Shown: piece by piece, positions 8,382 to 17,253 of the stretch
How positions within the stretch are numbered: position 1 is the first letter of the stretch
Layout: each line of letters opens with the position of its first letter
DNA from: Aureimonas pseudogalii
GTDB taxonomy: Bacteria; Pseudomonadota; Alphaproteobacteria; Rhizobiales; Rhizobiaceae
Reading direction: 5' to 3'
NCBI RefSeq assembly: GCF_014196835.1
Contig: NZ_JACIEK010000021.1
Location: forward strand, 1-49,094
Length of the DNA stretch: 49,094 nucleotides
The notes under the pieces: model-generated
What the model was told of the DNA's origin: nothing
The model's input: only the letters and a program-made list of their open reading frames with translations
Database searches by the model: none
Program-made: the position numbers and the translations under genes

Positions 8382-9911
8382 ATGAGAACGACGAAAATCC
8401 GCGCGGCTCTTCTGGGCCTGTCCGTGGCGGGCCTCGCCCTCGGTACCGCACCGGCGCTGGCCGCGGGCAAGCTGACCGTCTCCTCGCCGCAGGATCCCGG
8501 CAGCTGGGATCCCGTCGACACGTTCCTGGTGAACTGGGCGGCCGTCGCCACCAACGTCTTCGACGGCCTTACCTATCGCGGGCCGGACCTCAAGCTCGTT
8601 CCCGGTCTTGCCGAATCCTGGGAGGTTCTCGACGAGGGCAAGCGCATCCGCTTCAAGCTGCGGGAAGGCGTGACGTTCCACAATGGCGAGCCGTTCAATG
8701 CCGCGGCGGTCAAGTTCACGTTCGAGCGCCTGCTCGGCGAACAGGGTTCCAAGGGCCCCCAACGCTCCAACTACACGGCCATCGACACCGTCGAGATCAT
8801 CGACGATCACACCGTGGACATGAAGCTGAAGTCGCCTGACCCGGTGCTGCTCACCAAGCTGGCCGGCTACGGCGCGATGATCGTGCCGCCGAAATACATC
8901 GCAGAGCAGGGGGAGGACCATTTCAACACGAACCCGGTCGGCACCGGCCCGTTCAAGTTCGTGTCTTACGCGCCCAAGGTCGACATCAAGCTCGCAGCCA
9001 ACCCCGACTACTGGGGCGGCGCACCGAAGCTGTCGGAGCTCGAATACCGCTTCATCGCGGAACCCTCGACCGCCGTCGCCGAACTGCAGGCGGGCCGCGT
9101 CGATATCGTGCTGCCGCCGACGATCCCGGTCGGCATGGTCGAAATCATCCGCGGCGACGCCAATCTCGAACTCGTCTCGGTTCCCGGACCGACGGTCACG
9201 GCGCTGCGCTTCAACACGCGCGACGGCGTCACCAAGGACGCGAAGGTGCGCAAGGCGCTGATCATGGCGGTGGATCGCACCACCATCGTGCAGCAGATCC
9301 TCGCCGGTCAGGCGAGCGAGATCGCCTCGTTCCAGAGCGCGCTCTCCTTCGGCGACGATCCCGCCCTGAAGCCCCTGCCCTACGATCCGGAAGCGGCCAA
9401 GAAGCTCCTGGCCGATGCCGGCGTGTCGGAGGGCACACGCGTCCAGATCGACGTGCGTGGCAACGACCAGACGATGAACGAAGTGGCGCAGGTGATCGCA
9501 AGCTACCTGCAGATGGTCGGCATCACCGCCTCCATCCAGCCCTACGAAACCAACGTCCTTCTCAACGACATCATCCCGCAGGGCAAGACCGGCGCGATGT
9601 TCCAGCAGAGCTGGGGTGGCTGGACCTTCGACTACGATAACACCGCCTACTCGATGTATCACTCGGGCGAGAAGTGGAACCCGTATGAGAGTGATCCGGC
9701 GCTCGACAAGCTCTTGGAATCGCAGCGCTCGCTGACCGATCGCACCGAGCGCGAGCGGATCCTGCGGGAGATCGCGGTGTCCGTCGCCGATCGCGCGCTC
9801 GAAATGCCGCTCTACAATTCGAACGCCATCTACGGGGTCAACAAGCGCGTCAAGGGCTTCGTGCCGGCGCCCGACAACCGCACGAAGTTCGACACCGTCT
9901 CTGTCGACTGA
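8382..9911 (+). CDS. Periplasmic peptide-binding protein (SBP family 5)
   Basis: The protein has 509 residues with a clear Sec signal peptide (MRTTKIRAALLGLSVAGLAL, then APALAAG cleavage region). Family-5 features include NVFDGLTYRG, KLVPGLAESWEV, FKLREGVTFHNGEPFNA and NPVGTGPFKF, as in DppA/OppA-type receptors. It captures small peptides or related ligands in the periplasm for the importer. I prefer the ATG at 8382, with an AAGAGGG site upstream; a GTG directly before it is also possible. It is 40 bp after the ATPase gene and is followed by a GC-rich hairpin before the first permease gene, a common way to raise receptor mRNA over permease mRNA. Confidence 0.92.
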   Translation: MRTTKIRAALLGLSVAGLALGTAPALAAGKLTVSSPQDPGSWDPVDTFLVNWAAVATNVFDGLTYRGPDLKLVPGLAESWEVLDEGKRIRFKLREGVTFHNGEPFNAAAVKFTFERLLGEQGSKGPQRSNYTAIDTVEIIDDHTVDMKLKSPDPVLLTKLAGYGAMIVPPKYIAEQGEDHFNTNPVGTGPFKFVSYAPKVDIKLAANPDYWGGAPKLSELEYRFIAEPSTAVAELQAGRVDIVLPPTIPVGMVEIIRGDANLELVSVPGPTVTALRFNTRDGVTKDAKVRKALIMAVDRTTIVQQILAGQASEIASFQSALSFGDDPALKPLPYDPEAAKKLLADAGVSEGTRVQIDVRGNDQTMNEVAQVIASYLQMVGITASIQPYETNVLLNDIIPQGKTGAMFQQSWGGWTFDYDNTAYSMYHSGEKWNPYESDPALDKLLESQRSLTDRTERERILREIAVSVADRALEMPLYNSNAIYGVNKRVKGFVPAPDNRTKFDTVSVD

Positions 9912-9920
9912 AGAGCATCC

Positions 9921-9953
9921 GGCGGGAGGCCCCTTCCGGGGTGGCCTCCCGCC
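9921..9953 (+). promoter_or_regulatory. Intra-operon RNA hairpin after the binding-protein gene
   Basis: Perfect 11-bp arms, GGCGGGAGGCC and its complement, surround an 11-nt loop. There is no T-tract, so it is not a classical intrinsic terminator. It sits 9 bp after the binding-protein stop and 67 bp before the permease start. It most likely stabilises the upstream mRNA end or causes partial attenuation. Confidence 0.6.
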
Positions 9954-10019
9954 ACGACCTCGACCGAACCGACGGCCGCGAGCCGCTCGCGCGCGCGCCC
10001 GCTTCCGGAGAACGATCAC

Positions 10020-10943
10020 TTGGCCGGCTTCCTCATCAAACGCGTGCTTCAGGCGATCTTCGTCGTGATCGCCGTTACCCTGCTCGTCTCCTTCGCGATA
10101 CGTCTCACCGGCGATCCCGCAGTGACGATGTTCCAGGGCGGCGGGTCGATGACGGAAGAGGATCTCGCGCGCATCCGCACGGCGCTCGGCGTCGACAAGC
10201 CCTTCCTCACCCAGTATCTTTTGTTCCTCGGGGGTGTGCTGACGCTGGACTTCGGCCGCAGCTTCGCGGGCGGCACGCCCGTCTCGGCGCTACTCGCGCA
10301 GGCGATCGGGCCGACACTGCTCCTCGCCTTCCTGTCCATCGCCCTGTCGATCGTGGTGTCCATTCCGCTCGGCATCAAGGCGGCCACCTCACGCGGCCGC
10401 TGGAGCGACCAGATGATCCGCATCTTCTCGTTGATCGGCCTGTCGTTTCCGAACTTCTGGCTCGCCACGATGCTGGTGCTGCTCTTCGCCATCACGCTCG
10501 GCTGGCTGCCCCCAAGCGGCATGGGCACGTGGCAATCCTACGTCATGCCGGCCTTCACCATGGGCCTCATCCTGACGGCGACGAACGTGCGCCTCGTGCG
10601 CACCACCATGCTGGAAACGCTGCACTCGCAGTATGTGATGGTCGCCCGCGCCAAGGGGCTCAGCGAAGCCAAGGTTCTCTACAAACACGCGCTGCGCAAC
10701 TGCGCGATCCCGCTGATCACCTATTTCGGCATCCAGTTCGGCGGCCTTCTCGGCGGCATCGTCGTGGTGGAGCGCGTGTTCAACTGGCCGGGGCTCGGCA
10801 CCCTCGCCTTCGATGCCGTCGCCGCCCGAGACTATCCCCTGTTGCAGGGGGTGATCACGGTGCTGGCGCTGCTCATCGTCGCCGTCAACCTTCTCGTCGA
10901 CATCGCCTACGGCCTCGTCGATCCGCGCGTGCGCACGGAGTAG
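10020..10943 (+). CDS. Peptide ABC importer permease (DppB type)
   Basis: The 307-residue integral membrane protein begins FLIKRVLQAIFVVIAVTLLV, the usual first helix of DppB/OppB. It has six predicted membrane segments and the EAA-like loop ARAKGLSEAKVLYKHALRN that contacts the ATPase. TTG at 10020 is the likely start: a GGAG motif lies about 10 nt upstream and no ATG gives the conserved N-terminus. It is followed after 6 bp by the DppC-type partner. Confidence 0.9.
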   Translation: MAGFLIKRVLQAIFVVIAVTLLVSFAIRLTGDPAVTMFQGGGSMTEEDLARIRTALGVDKPFLTQYLLFLGGVLTLDFGRSFAGGTPVSALLAQAIGPTLLLAFLSIALSIVVSIPLGIKAATSRGRWSDQMIRIFSLIGLSFPNFWLATMLVLLFAITLGWLPPSGMGTWQSYVMPAFTMGLILTATNVRLVRTTMLETLHSQYVMVARAKGLSEAKVLYKHALRNCAIPLITYFGIQFGGLLGGIVVVERVFNWPGLGTLAFDAVAARDYPLLQGVITVLALLIVAVNLLVDIAYGLVDPRVRTE

Positions 10944-10949
10944 CTCCCG

Positions 10950-11786
10950 ATGACCAGCCTCACCCGACGCTTCGCCAATCTCGAATTCATCCTCGGCGCG
11001 CTGTTGACGGCTGGCATCTGCCTCGCCGTCCTGTTCTCGGACCTGATCTTTCCGGACGCTGGATCGAAGATCAACCTGACGGCGCGGCTCGTGGCACCCT
11101 TCGGCAACCCTGCCTTTCCGCTCGGCACCGATCCGCTCGGCCGCGACGTTCTCGCGCGCGTCGTGCAGGGCGGCAAGATCTCGCTCACCGTCGGCCTGCT
11201 CTCGGTCGCCGGCTCCGTGGTGGTTGGCGTCTTCATGGGGCTGATCGCCGGCTATTACCGCGGCATCTGGGACATGGTGGTGATGCGCTTTGCCGACGTG
11301 CAACTCGCCATGCCCTTCATCCTACTGGCGATCACCTTCATTGCCATCGTCGGCGGCAGCCTGACGAACACCATCCTGCTGCTCATCGCCTCCCAATGGG
11401 TGCAGTATGCGCGTCTCGTGCGGGGCTCAGTCCTGTCGCTGCGCGAGCGCGAGTTCGTGCTGTCGGCCCGCGCCATCGGCGTCAGCGACCGCAACATCAT
11501 CCTACATCATCTCCTGCCCAATCTTGCGGGGCCGGTGATCGTCCTGATGACGCTGAACATCGCCACCAACATCCTGCTCGAATCCTCGCTCACCTTCCTC
11601 GGCCTCGGCGTCGATCCGACCATTCCGAGCTGGGGCGGCATGCTGGCTGACGGGCGCACCTACCTCCAGCTCGCCTGGTGGGTGTCGGTATTTCCGGGCC
11701 TCGCGATCCTCCTCACCGTGCTTGGGCTCAATCTTCTCGGCGACTGGCTGCGCGACAGCCTCGACCCGACCGGCAGGACGCGCTGA
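10950..11786 (+). CDS. Peptide ABC importer permease (DppC type)
   Basis: The 278-residue membrane protein has an N-terminal helix (FILGALLTAGICLAVLFSDL), then the DppC-specific periplasmic segment PLGTDPLGRDVLARVVQGG. The EAA loop is SARAIGVSDRNIILHHLLPN, and a terminal helix pair closes the chain. It forms the heterodimeric channel with the preceding DppB-type permease. The next gene starts 4 bp after its stop, so the peptidase belongs to the same transcript. Confidence 0.92.
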   Translation: MTSLTRRFANLEFILGALLTAGICLAVLFSDLIFPDAGSKINLTARLVAPFGNPAFPLGTDPLGRDVLARVVQGGKISLTVGLLSVAGSVVVGVFMGLIAGYYRGIWDMVVMRFADVQLAMPFILLAITFIAIVGGSLTNTILLLIASQWVQYARLVRGSVLSLREREFVLSARAIGVSDRNIILHHLLPNLAGPVIVLMTLNIATNILLESSLTFLGLGVDPTIPSWGGMLADGRTYLQLAWWVSVFPGLAILLTVLGLNLLGDWLRDSLDPTGRTR

Positions 11787-11790
11787 CCCG

Positions 11791-13536
11791 ATGACCCAGA
11801 TCTTCGCCAAGCGTTTCGAACGCAGCCTCGACATGCTGGTGGAACACGCCGTTTCCGGCGCCGCCTTCGAGGCCTGGACCTTCGACGATCCCGAACACCG
11901 CCGCGATGCGGAACGTCGTCTCCGCCACAAGGACGTTTCGGCACGCATCCGCAGCGCCTACAAGCCGCTGCTCTTCGCCTTCCTCGAAGACATCGATCTG
12001 GCGGGTGTCACCGCGATCGAGGTTCGCTATCCCGTGCATCCGCAGGCACCAGCCAACCGCTTCCGGCTGGAAGCCTATCCGCTCGCGGCGCTGGTCGGCG
12101 ATCGGCCGATCGCCTTCGTTGCGCGCGCGGACGCGGCGTTCCGCTACGACGTCGCGCTGATGCGCGGCGGCGTGGAAGAGTCGCTGACGATCCCGGCGCC
12201 GAACCGCGTTCACATGGACATCGTGGGAGAGACCAACGTTTCGCCGACGGGCTGGGTCCGCGAGGTCGGCGACGCCGAAGGCCGGCGACTGGAGACCGAC
12301 TACGAGCGCCTGTTACACGACGCGCTCGGAGCGATCGCCGCGCAGGACTGGGGCCGGGACGAGCCCTATTTCGAGGAGCTCAACATCCGCGTCGCCTATC
12401 CTGCTGCCGACATGCCCCTGCCCGTCGGCGACGAGACGGTCAGCCTTCGCGAGGCGCTTCACGAGGAGTTCTATTTCAGCCTTCTCGAACTCTTCCAGCA
12501 GAAATCCGGACGCCCGCTCGGGGACCGGGGCCTGCGCCCCGGACAGATCGTGCCCGAGATCGTGGCGGGCGACGGCGAGGTCTGCATCCGCGTCGAAACC
12601 CGCCCGCTGACCACGGCCTTCGCGGACGGACCGGACCAGGATCTCGACCGAGCGGCTGAACCGCCCGCCGCCCGCCAGATCTCTGCCGTTCTCGCCTCGT
12701 TCGGCGGCAAAGGCCTGGGGGCACGCTCGCGCGCCGGGCGCCTCGTCTTCGCACGTCATGTCGTCGGCGGCGACGCGCCGGTGATGATCAGCGGGGGGCA
12801 ACATCCGAACGAACCGAGCGGCATCGTCGGTGCCCTGCGGGCTGCCGAGCGGCTGGCGCGGCGGCCCGGCGCGCATTTCGTCGCCTCGCCGCTCGAGAAC
12901 CCCGACGGCTACGCGCTCAGCCAGCGCCTTCGCCGCATCAATCCCCGTCACATGCATCACGCGGCCCGCTACACCGCGCTCGGCGACGATCTCGAATACC
13001 GCACACGCGAAACGGCCGGGGCGCATCTCGGCGAGAAGGAGATTCATCTCGAGGCGCAGAGCGCGACCGGCGCCCGGCTCCACGTGAACCTGCACGGCTA
13101 CCCCTCGCACGAATGGACCCGGCCCCTCTCTGGCTACGTGCCACGCGGCTTCGGCATGTGGACGCTTCCCAAGGGCTTCTTCCTGGTGCTGCGCCATCAC
13201 GAGGACTGGGCCGAACCGGCGGAGCGGCTGCTTCACCAAGTGACGCGCCGTCTCGGTGCCCTGCCCGGCCTTCTCGACACCAATCGCCGCCAGATCGCGC
13301 TCTACGAGATCCACGCCGGCGAGACCGGGTTTCGCATCGTCAACGGCGTCCCCTGCCTGTCCTCGGTGGATGAGCGCCATATCGCGCCAGTGACGCTGAT
13401 CACCGAGTATCCAGACGAGACGATCTACGGTGCGGACTTCGTCGCCGGGCACACTGCTCAAATGGAGACGGTGCTTGCCGCCTACGAATCATGGCAGGAG
13501 ATCATGGCTGATCGAACAACCGCGGGGACCGTATAA
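11791..13536 (+). CDS. M14-like metallopeptidase
   Basis: The protein has 581 residues. The C-terminal half contains the M14 zinc site: GGQHPNEPSG supplies His338 and Glu341, and NLHGYPSHEW supplies a third ligand near His435. A conserved glutamate near the end (YEIHAGETGF, Glu506 or Glu511) is the likely general base. The N-terminal 330 residues are not a recognised catalytic domain. I see no convincing signal peptide, so a cytoplasmic role is likely. The ATG at 11791 was chosen because it lies 4 bp after the permease stop. It probably trims residues from peptides imported by the adjacent transporter, releasing amino acids or oxoproline-related products. Confidence 0.78.
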   Translation: MTQIFAKRFERSLDMLVEHAVSGAAFEAWTFDDPEHRRDAERRLRHKDVSARIRSAYKPLLFAFLEDIDLAGVTAIEVRYPVHPQAPANRFRLEAYPLAALVGDRPIAFVARADAAFRYDVALMRGGVEESLTIPAPNRVHMDIVGETNVSPTGWVREVGDAEGRRLETDYERLLHDALGAIAAQDWGRDEPYFEELNIRVAYPAADMPLPVGDETVSLREALHEEFYFSLLELFQQKSGRPLGDRGLRPGQIVPEIVAGDGEVCIRVETRPLTTAFADGPDQDLDRAAEPPAARQISAVLASFGGKGLGARSRAGRLVFARHVVGGDAPVMISGGQHPNEPSGIVGALRAAERLARRPGAHFVASPLENPDGYALSQRLRRINPRHMHHAARYTALGDDLEYRTRETAGAHLGEKEIHLEAQSATGARLHVNLHGYPSHEWTRPLSGYVPRGFGMWTLPKGFFLVLRHHEDWAEPAERLLHQVTRRLGALPGLLDTNRRQIALYEIHAGETGFRIVNGVPCLSSVDERHIAPVTLITEYPDETIYGADFVAGHTAQMETVLAAYESWQEIMADRTTAGTV

Positions 13537-13846
13537 ACGTATGATCCACTCTCAACCCGGCAGGTGTTAGGGCTTAGGGATGGATTGGAGCAACGACCGC
13601 ATTCGGCTACGTGGTCAGAAAGCCGTAGATCGGCATTCACCTCAGCTTTCTTTAACGTCCGCCACGACGTCCAGTTCGCCAAGATGCGGCGAACCGTAAA
13701 CGGCCGCTCGTCGCCTACGACATCCATCGTGTCGGAGGCAGGCGCAGCCAAAGCCAGAAGACCGATGACGACGGTGGGAACGCCAAGCCCGGTCAACGCG
13801 AGGGCGACGAGAAGGCCGAGGACGAGTGGACTTGCCTCGGGAAAGT
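13537..13846. other. Gene-poor stretch before the ISL3 insertion
   Basis: No gene is supported here. A minus-strand frame encodes a hydrophobic stretch (PLVLGLLVALALTGLGVPT), but it runs through the insertion boundary at one end and antisense into the peptidase gene at the other. It could be the remains of a small membrane-protein gene cut by the insertion. I see no terminator after the peptidase gene. Confidence 0.3.
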
Positions 13847-13871
13847 GGCTCTTGCGCATGTTGTGTGGTTT
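13847..13871 (+). repeat. Left terminal inverted repeat of the ISL3 element
   Basis: This 25-bp sequence is the exact reverse complement of 15562-15586. It is preceded directly by the target duplication GGGAAAGT. Confidence 0.95.
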
Positions 13872-13921
13872 TTGGGCGCCGGGACTCTTTCTAACACCGC
13901 AGATGACGCGGTGGAGGAAGT

Positions 13922-15562
13922 ATGTCGGAGATATCCATAATGCCTGGCTGCCTTGGCGAAGGAGTCTGGCGGGAAGGGAAGTCGGGGCTGACCATTTCGT
14001 TGCAGGGACGCCATGAGGGCGAGCGATGCCCGGAGTGTCAACGACGATCAACGATCGTGCACGGCTACTATGACCGTCATCCAGCCGATTTGCCCGTTGC
14101 CGGTCGGTAGGTCCGGCTCGACGTTCGTGTTCGGCGGTATGCCTGTGCGAACGACGGCTGCCAACGACGAACTTTCGCAGAGCGACTGCCGATGCTGATT
14201 GCGCCGTCGGCGCAAAGGACCAAGCGTCTCGCACAGGCTCAGGCGAAGATCGGAATTGCTCTCGGCGGCGCTGCAGGGGGCCGCCTCGCGAGCCAACTCG
14301 CGATGCCCGTCAGCGGCGACACGATCCTGCGGCTGGTTCGCCGGCTGCCTCAGCCGGCCATGCCGGTACCGGCGGTGATCGGCGTGGATGATTGGGCCAT
14401 GAGGAAGCGGTTGCGCTACGGAACGATCATCGTGGATCTCGAGCGCCATCGGCCGATCGACCTCTTGCCCGACCGAACGGCAGAACCGGTGATCGACTGG
14501 CTTCGTCAAAGGCCTGAGATCAAAGTCGTCGCACGCGATCGTTCGACAGAGTATCGCCGCGCCATCACGACGGGCGCTCCGAGCGCCGTTCAGGTCGCCG
14601 ACCGCTGGCACCTTCTTTACAACGTGCGGCAGATGGTCGAGCGCTGGACCGCCGGAGCCCATGCGCGTCTGCGGCGACTGCCGATGCTGCCTTTCCCGGA
14701 GACGGCAAAGGCGAGCCGCATCAAAACGTTCAGGCGCACCCAAGCGGACGAAACCGTTGCAGCCGACAGCCGAGTCCGGCGCATGGCTCAATATGACGAC
14801 GTTCGGCGTCGCCATCTCGCCGGCGAGACGGTGATGGCGATCAGCCGTGCCACAGGCCTGTCTCCGACAACCGTGCGTAAGTTTGCCTATGCCGAAGCCT
14901 TTCCAGAGCGCGCCGTGCAGCCACCGGGAACCAGCATCATCGACCCGTACCTTTCGATGCTCCAGGCGCGGCTGGCGCAAGGCTGTGAGAACGGCCTGCA
15001 GCTCTGGCGCGAATGCCGTGCGCATGGCTACATCGGATCTGTCGGCCAGATCCACCGCTGGCTTCAGGACCATCGAACGGCTCCTTCAAAGCATGCGCCG
15101 CTCCGATCCGACGCAGTCCCTCCACAGTGGCGTTCCTGGCAACCTTCGTCCCTTCCATCGCCCAAGCAGCTCGCATGGCTGATCGTCAAAGCGCCTGCGA
15201 CGCGATCGGCTGAAGAAGCGGCTATCGTCCAGCAGCTTGATCAGGATCACGATGCCGCCATTCTCATCCCCCTCGTTCGCAGCTTCGTCGATCTTGTCCG
15301 CCGCGTCGGCACCCGGTCCCGAGACGCTGTCTCCGTCTTTGAAACATGGCTGCTCGACGCGAAGGGGTGCGGCATCCGCCCGCTCGAAACGTTCGCCGCC
15401 GGGCTCGAACAGGACGGTGCTGCAGTCCAGGCGGCCCTGCGGACAGGATGGAGCAACGCCCAAGTCGAAGGCCAGGTCAACAAGCTCAAGCTGCTGAAGC
15501 GTTCGATGTATGGCCGCGCAAGTCTCGATCTGCTCCGCCGACGGCTGCTCTTGGCACCGTGA
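13922..15562 (+). pseudogene. ISL3-family transposase with an in-frame amber stop
   Basis: One frame runs from the ATG at 13922 to 15562 (546 codons) and is interrupted only by TAG at 14108-14110. Before it is the N-terminal zinc-binding segment (GERCPECQRRSTIVHGYYDR). After it the same frame continues with VRLDVRVRRYACANDGCQRR, completing the second Cys pair, then the DDE domain (VIGVDDWAMRKRLRYGTIIV, VARDRSTEYRRAI, QVADRWHLLYNVRQMVERW) and C-terminal AQVEGQVNKLKLLKRSMYGR. A single base change would restore it. A shorter product could start at the ATG at 14192 but would lack the zinc domain. The element is probably immobile unless served in trans or suppressed. Confidence 0.9.
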
Positions 15563-15586
15563 AACCACACAACATGCGCAAGAGCC
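15562..15586 (+). repeat. Right terminal inverted repeat of the ISL3 element
   Basis: This is the exact reverse complement of 13847-13871. It overlaps the end of the transposase frame and is followed directly by the second copy of GGGAAAGT. Confidence 0.95.
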
Positions 15587-15627
15587 GGGAAAGTGGAGAG
15601 CTCTTCTGCAGGAAAGAGGAGCATTCC

Positions 15628-15876
15628 ATGGGCAAGCCGCAGCGCCGGTTTGGCAAGAAGTTTGAGGCGGAGGCCGTTCGTCTGGTGGAGACGAGCGGTC
15701 GAACGCAGCGTGAGATCGCCGAGGATCTCGGCATAGGGCTTTCGACGTTGCGCCGTTGGCTCGACAAGCGCCGGGAGCGCGATCTGGAAGCGCCGCCTCC
15801 TGAACGTCAGGAGGACTTGGCCGTCGAGGTGAACCGATTGCGACGCGAGAACGAGATCTTGCGGCAAGAGCGCTAG
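15628..15876 (+). pseudogene. IS3-family orfA, cut short by a stop codon
   Basis: The 82-residue product begins MGKPQRRFGKKFEAEAVRLV, with the helix-turn-helix TQREIAEDLGIGLSTLRRWL and the leucine-zipper-like RLRRENEILRQER, all typical of IS3 OrfA. A TAG at 15874-15876 stops it where the family continues; the same frame goes on as ILKQAATFFFAKEGSR, the normal OrfA tail. A run of nine T (15897-15905) in that tail lies where IS3 elements carry slippery frameshift sites. The flank to the left belongs to the ISL3 insertion. Confidence 0.75.
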
Positions 15877-15923
15877 ATCCTGAAGCAGGCCGCAACTTTT
15901 TTTTTCGCCAAGGAGGGAAGTCG

Positions 15924-16204
15924 ATGAGGTTTCGTTTCATCGACGCGGCGAAGAAAGAGTTCCCCATCCATCGCCTGTGCAAAGTCCTTGGCGTCAGCTC
16001 AAGCGGATATTTCGCCTGGCAGGATCGTCCGGCCTGCCAACGCCAGCGCGACGACATGGTGCTGCTGGCGCATGTCCGCTCAGCGTTTGCCGTTTCGAAC
16101 GGGACCTATGGCAGCCCGCGCATGGTGCATGAACTGCGCGGCAATGGCTTGGCGATCGGGCGGCGGCGCACCGCCCGGCTGATGCGCGAGAACGGGTTGT
16201 GTTG
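15924..16204 (+). pseudogene. IS3-family orfB, 5' part only
   Basis: The first about 94 residues are recognisable as IS3 OrfB: FPIHRLCKVLGVSSSGYFAW, YGSPRMVHELRGNGLAIGRR and RTARLMRENGL. Homology stops near 16204, where sequence belonging to a different, oppositely oriented IS begins. The DDE catalytic core is missing, so the gene is dead. Its ATG overlaps the tail of the orfA frame, the usual IS3 arrangement. Confidence 0.85.
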
Positions 16205-16228
16205 TTGCCCCCGAATGATCGGACAGGA

Positions 16229-16680
16229 TCAGAGGGATTGTCGGGACGCGATGAATTCACGCGGTGACAGATAGTCGAGCGCCTTGTACGGGTGAACGGT
16301 GTTGTCGTGTTTGAACCAGACCGGCCGTGTGTCGATGACGGTTCGAGCATGCGGAAGGGACGAGACGCGGACGTAGTCGCGCTTGATCGTTCGGACAAAG
16401 GCTTCGGCCATGCCGTTGGATTGCGGGCTCAACTCTGGCGTGGTTCTGGGCTCTGGCCCGATATTGCATGCCAGGCGCTTGGTTTCGCCGGCGATGGTGC
16501 CCGAGCCGTTGTCGGTGAGCCACTCGATCGTCTGTGGCAGGCGGTTCACGCGGCCGAAGCGGCCCTCCACGACGAGGAGCATGAGGGCCTCGACGTGCTC
16601 GCCCTTGATGCCTTCGGTGGTGGCGACGAAGCCGATGCTCTCGCGGTCGCAGCAGTCCAAGGCGTCGCGCAGACCATCCC
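16229..16680 (-). pseudogene. Second IS3-family orfB, C-terminal half
   Basis: About 143 residues of the integrase core (rve) remain: WLTDNGSGTIAGETKRLAC contains the second catalytic Asp, and SPQSNGMAEAFVRTIKRDYV the catalytic Glu. The usual tail HDNTVHPYKALDYLSPREFI follows. The N-terminal part and the whole orfA are lost near 16680. It inserted into, or recombined with, the plus-strand IS3 orfB that ends near 16204. Confidence 0.85.
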
Positions 16681-17224
16681 TACATCAGCAAGATTCTATA
16701 ATTATTCGCATTCCGAACGGAAGAACGAAGCTTACCTATGCCTCGGACGTGTCTCGCGTCGTGGCTGGCTGAGGAGTAGATCAAGGGGGCAGGATTCGAC
16801 TATGTCGCGATTGTGCCAGCAGGAAGCCATTCGTCGGTGCTAGTGGACTCGCGTAGGGAGCCGGGCGCGCCAAGTGCCATTGTGCTCGATCATTAGGATC
16901 GCGTAGCCGCACGACACCCTCCACAAGAGGACGACACCGCCATTAGATTTGACTATTCAAGCTGACCGACTTCACGCACGGCGTTTTGGGCGACAGGGAA
17001 GCGATTTCGATCCCTTTGCTGGCGATAGATTCGCATGTTCCTGTGCATGCGAGGCGCGTTGCTCTTGAACCTCATTCCTTGACCGAAGGCGAGGGGAGGT
17101 CCCAGTTCATCTCCTGTTTTTAGTACGAGCGAATATCAATGCCCGCTCCTAAGCTACCAACATAGGCCGATCTCGCGACAGGTGCCCGAACCTCGAGGGA
17201 TTCCACCGCATCGCCGCATCCCTA
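16681..17224. other. Non-coding stretch between IS remnants and repB
   Basis: No reading frame here resembles a known family and none has a good ribosome site. The left part is somewhat AT-rich (around 16685-16735). It is probably scarred plasmid backbone downstream of repB. Confidence 0.4.
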
Positions 17225-17246
17225 AACCTTGGCAACTGCCAAGGTT
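17225..17246. promoter_or_regulatory. Perfect inverted repeat just downstream of repB
   Basis: 10-bp arms (AACCTTGGCA and its exact complement) flank an AC spacer, 8 bp past the repB stop. As RNA it would fold into a strong hairpin but lacks a U-tract. As DNA it could be a ParB-type partition site, although it does not match the GTT-N4-GC-N4-AAC parS of known repABC plasmids. Terminator or centromere are both possible. Confidence 0.5.
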
Positions 17247-17253
17247 CTAGACC

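Larger units (their letters stand above)
13847..15586 (+). mobile_element. ISL3-family insertion sequence, complete ends
   Basis: The 1,740-bp element is bounded by perfect 25-bp inverted repeats at 13847-13871 and 15562-15586. They begin GGCTCTTGCGC, the GGCTCTT start usual for ISL3 ends. An 8-bp target duplication GGGAAAGT flanks it directly at 13839-13846 and 15587-15594, matching the 8-bp duplications of ISL3. The only gene inside is the transposase at 13922-15562. Intact ends and duplications mean the insertion is fairly recent. It landed just left of an older IS3-type orfA. Confidence 0.95.

Noticed and set aside
9941-11650. A 569-codon plus-strand frame over the two permease genes
   Set aside because: Its composition is rich in Arg, His and Pro without membrane segments, typical of a wrong-frame reading of the permease genes.
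13482-14234. A 250-codon minus-strand frame with a hydrophobic stretch
   Set aside because: It crosses the left boundary of the ISL3 insertion and runs antisense into both the transposase and the peptidase gene, so it cannot be one ancestral gene; only the part outside the IS could be a remnant.
17225-17246. Calling this palindrome a canonical repABC parS
   Set aside because: It does not fit GTT-N4-GC-N4-AAC; I left it as parS or terminator candidate.
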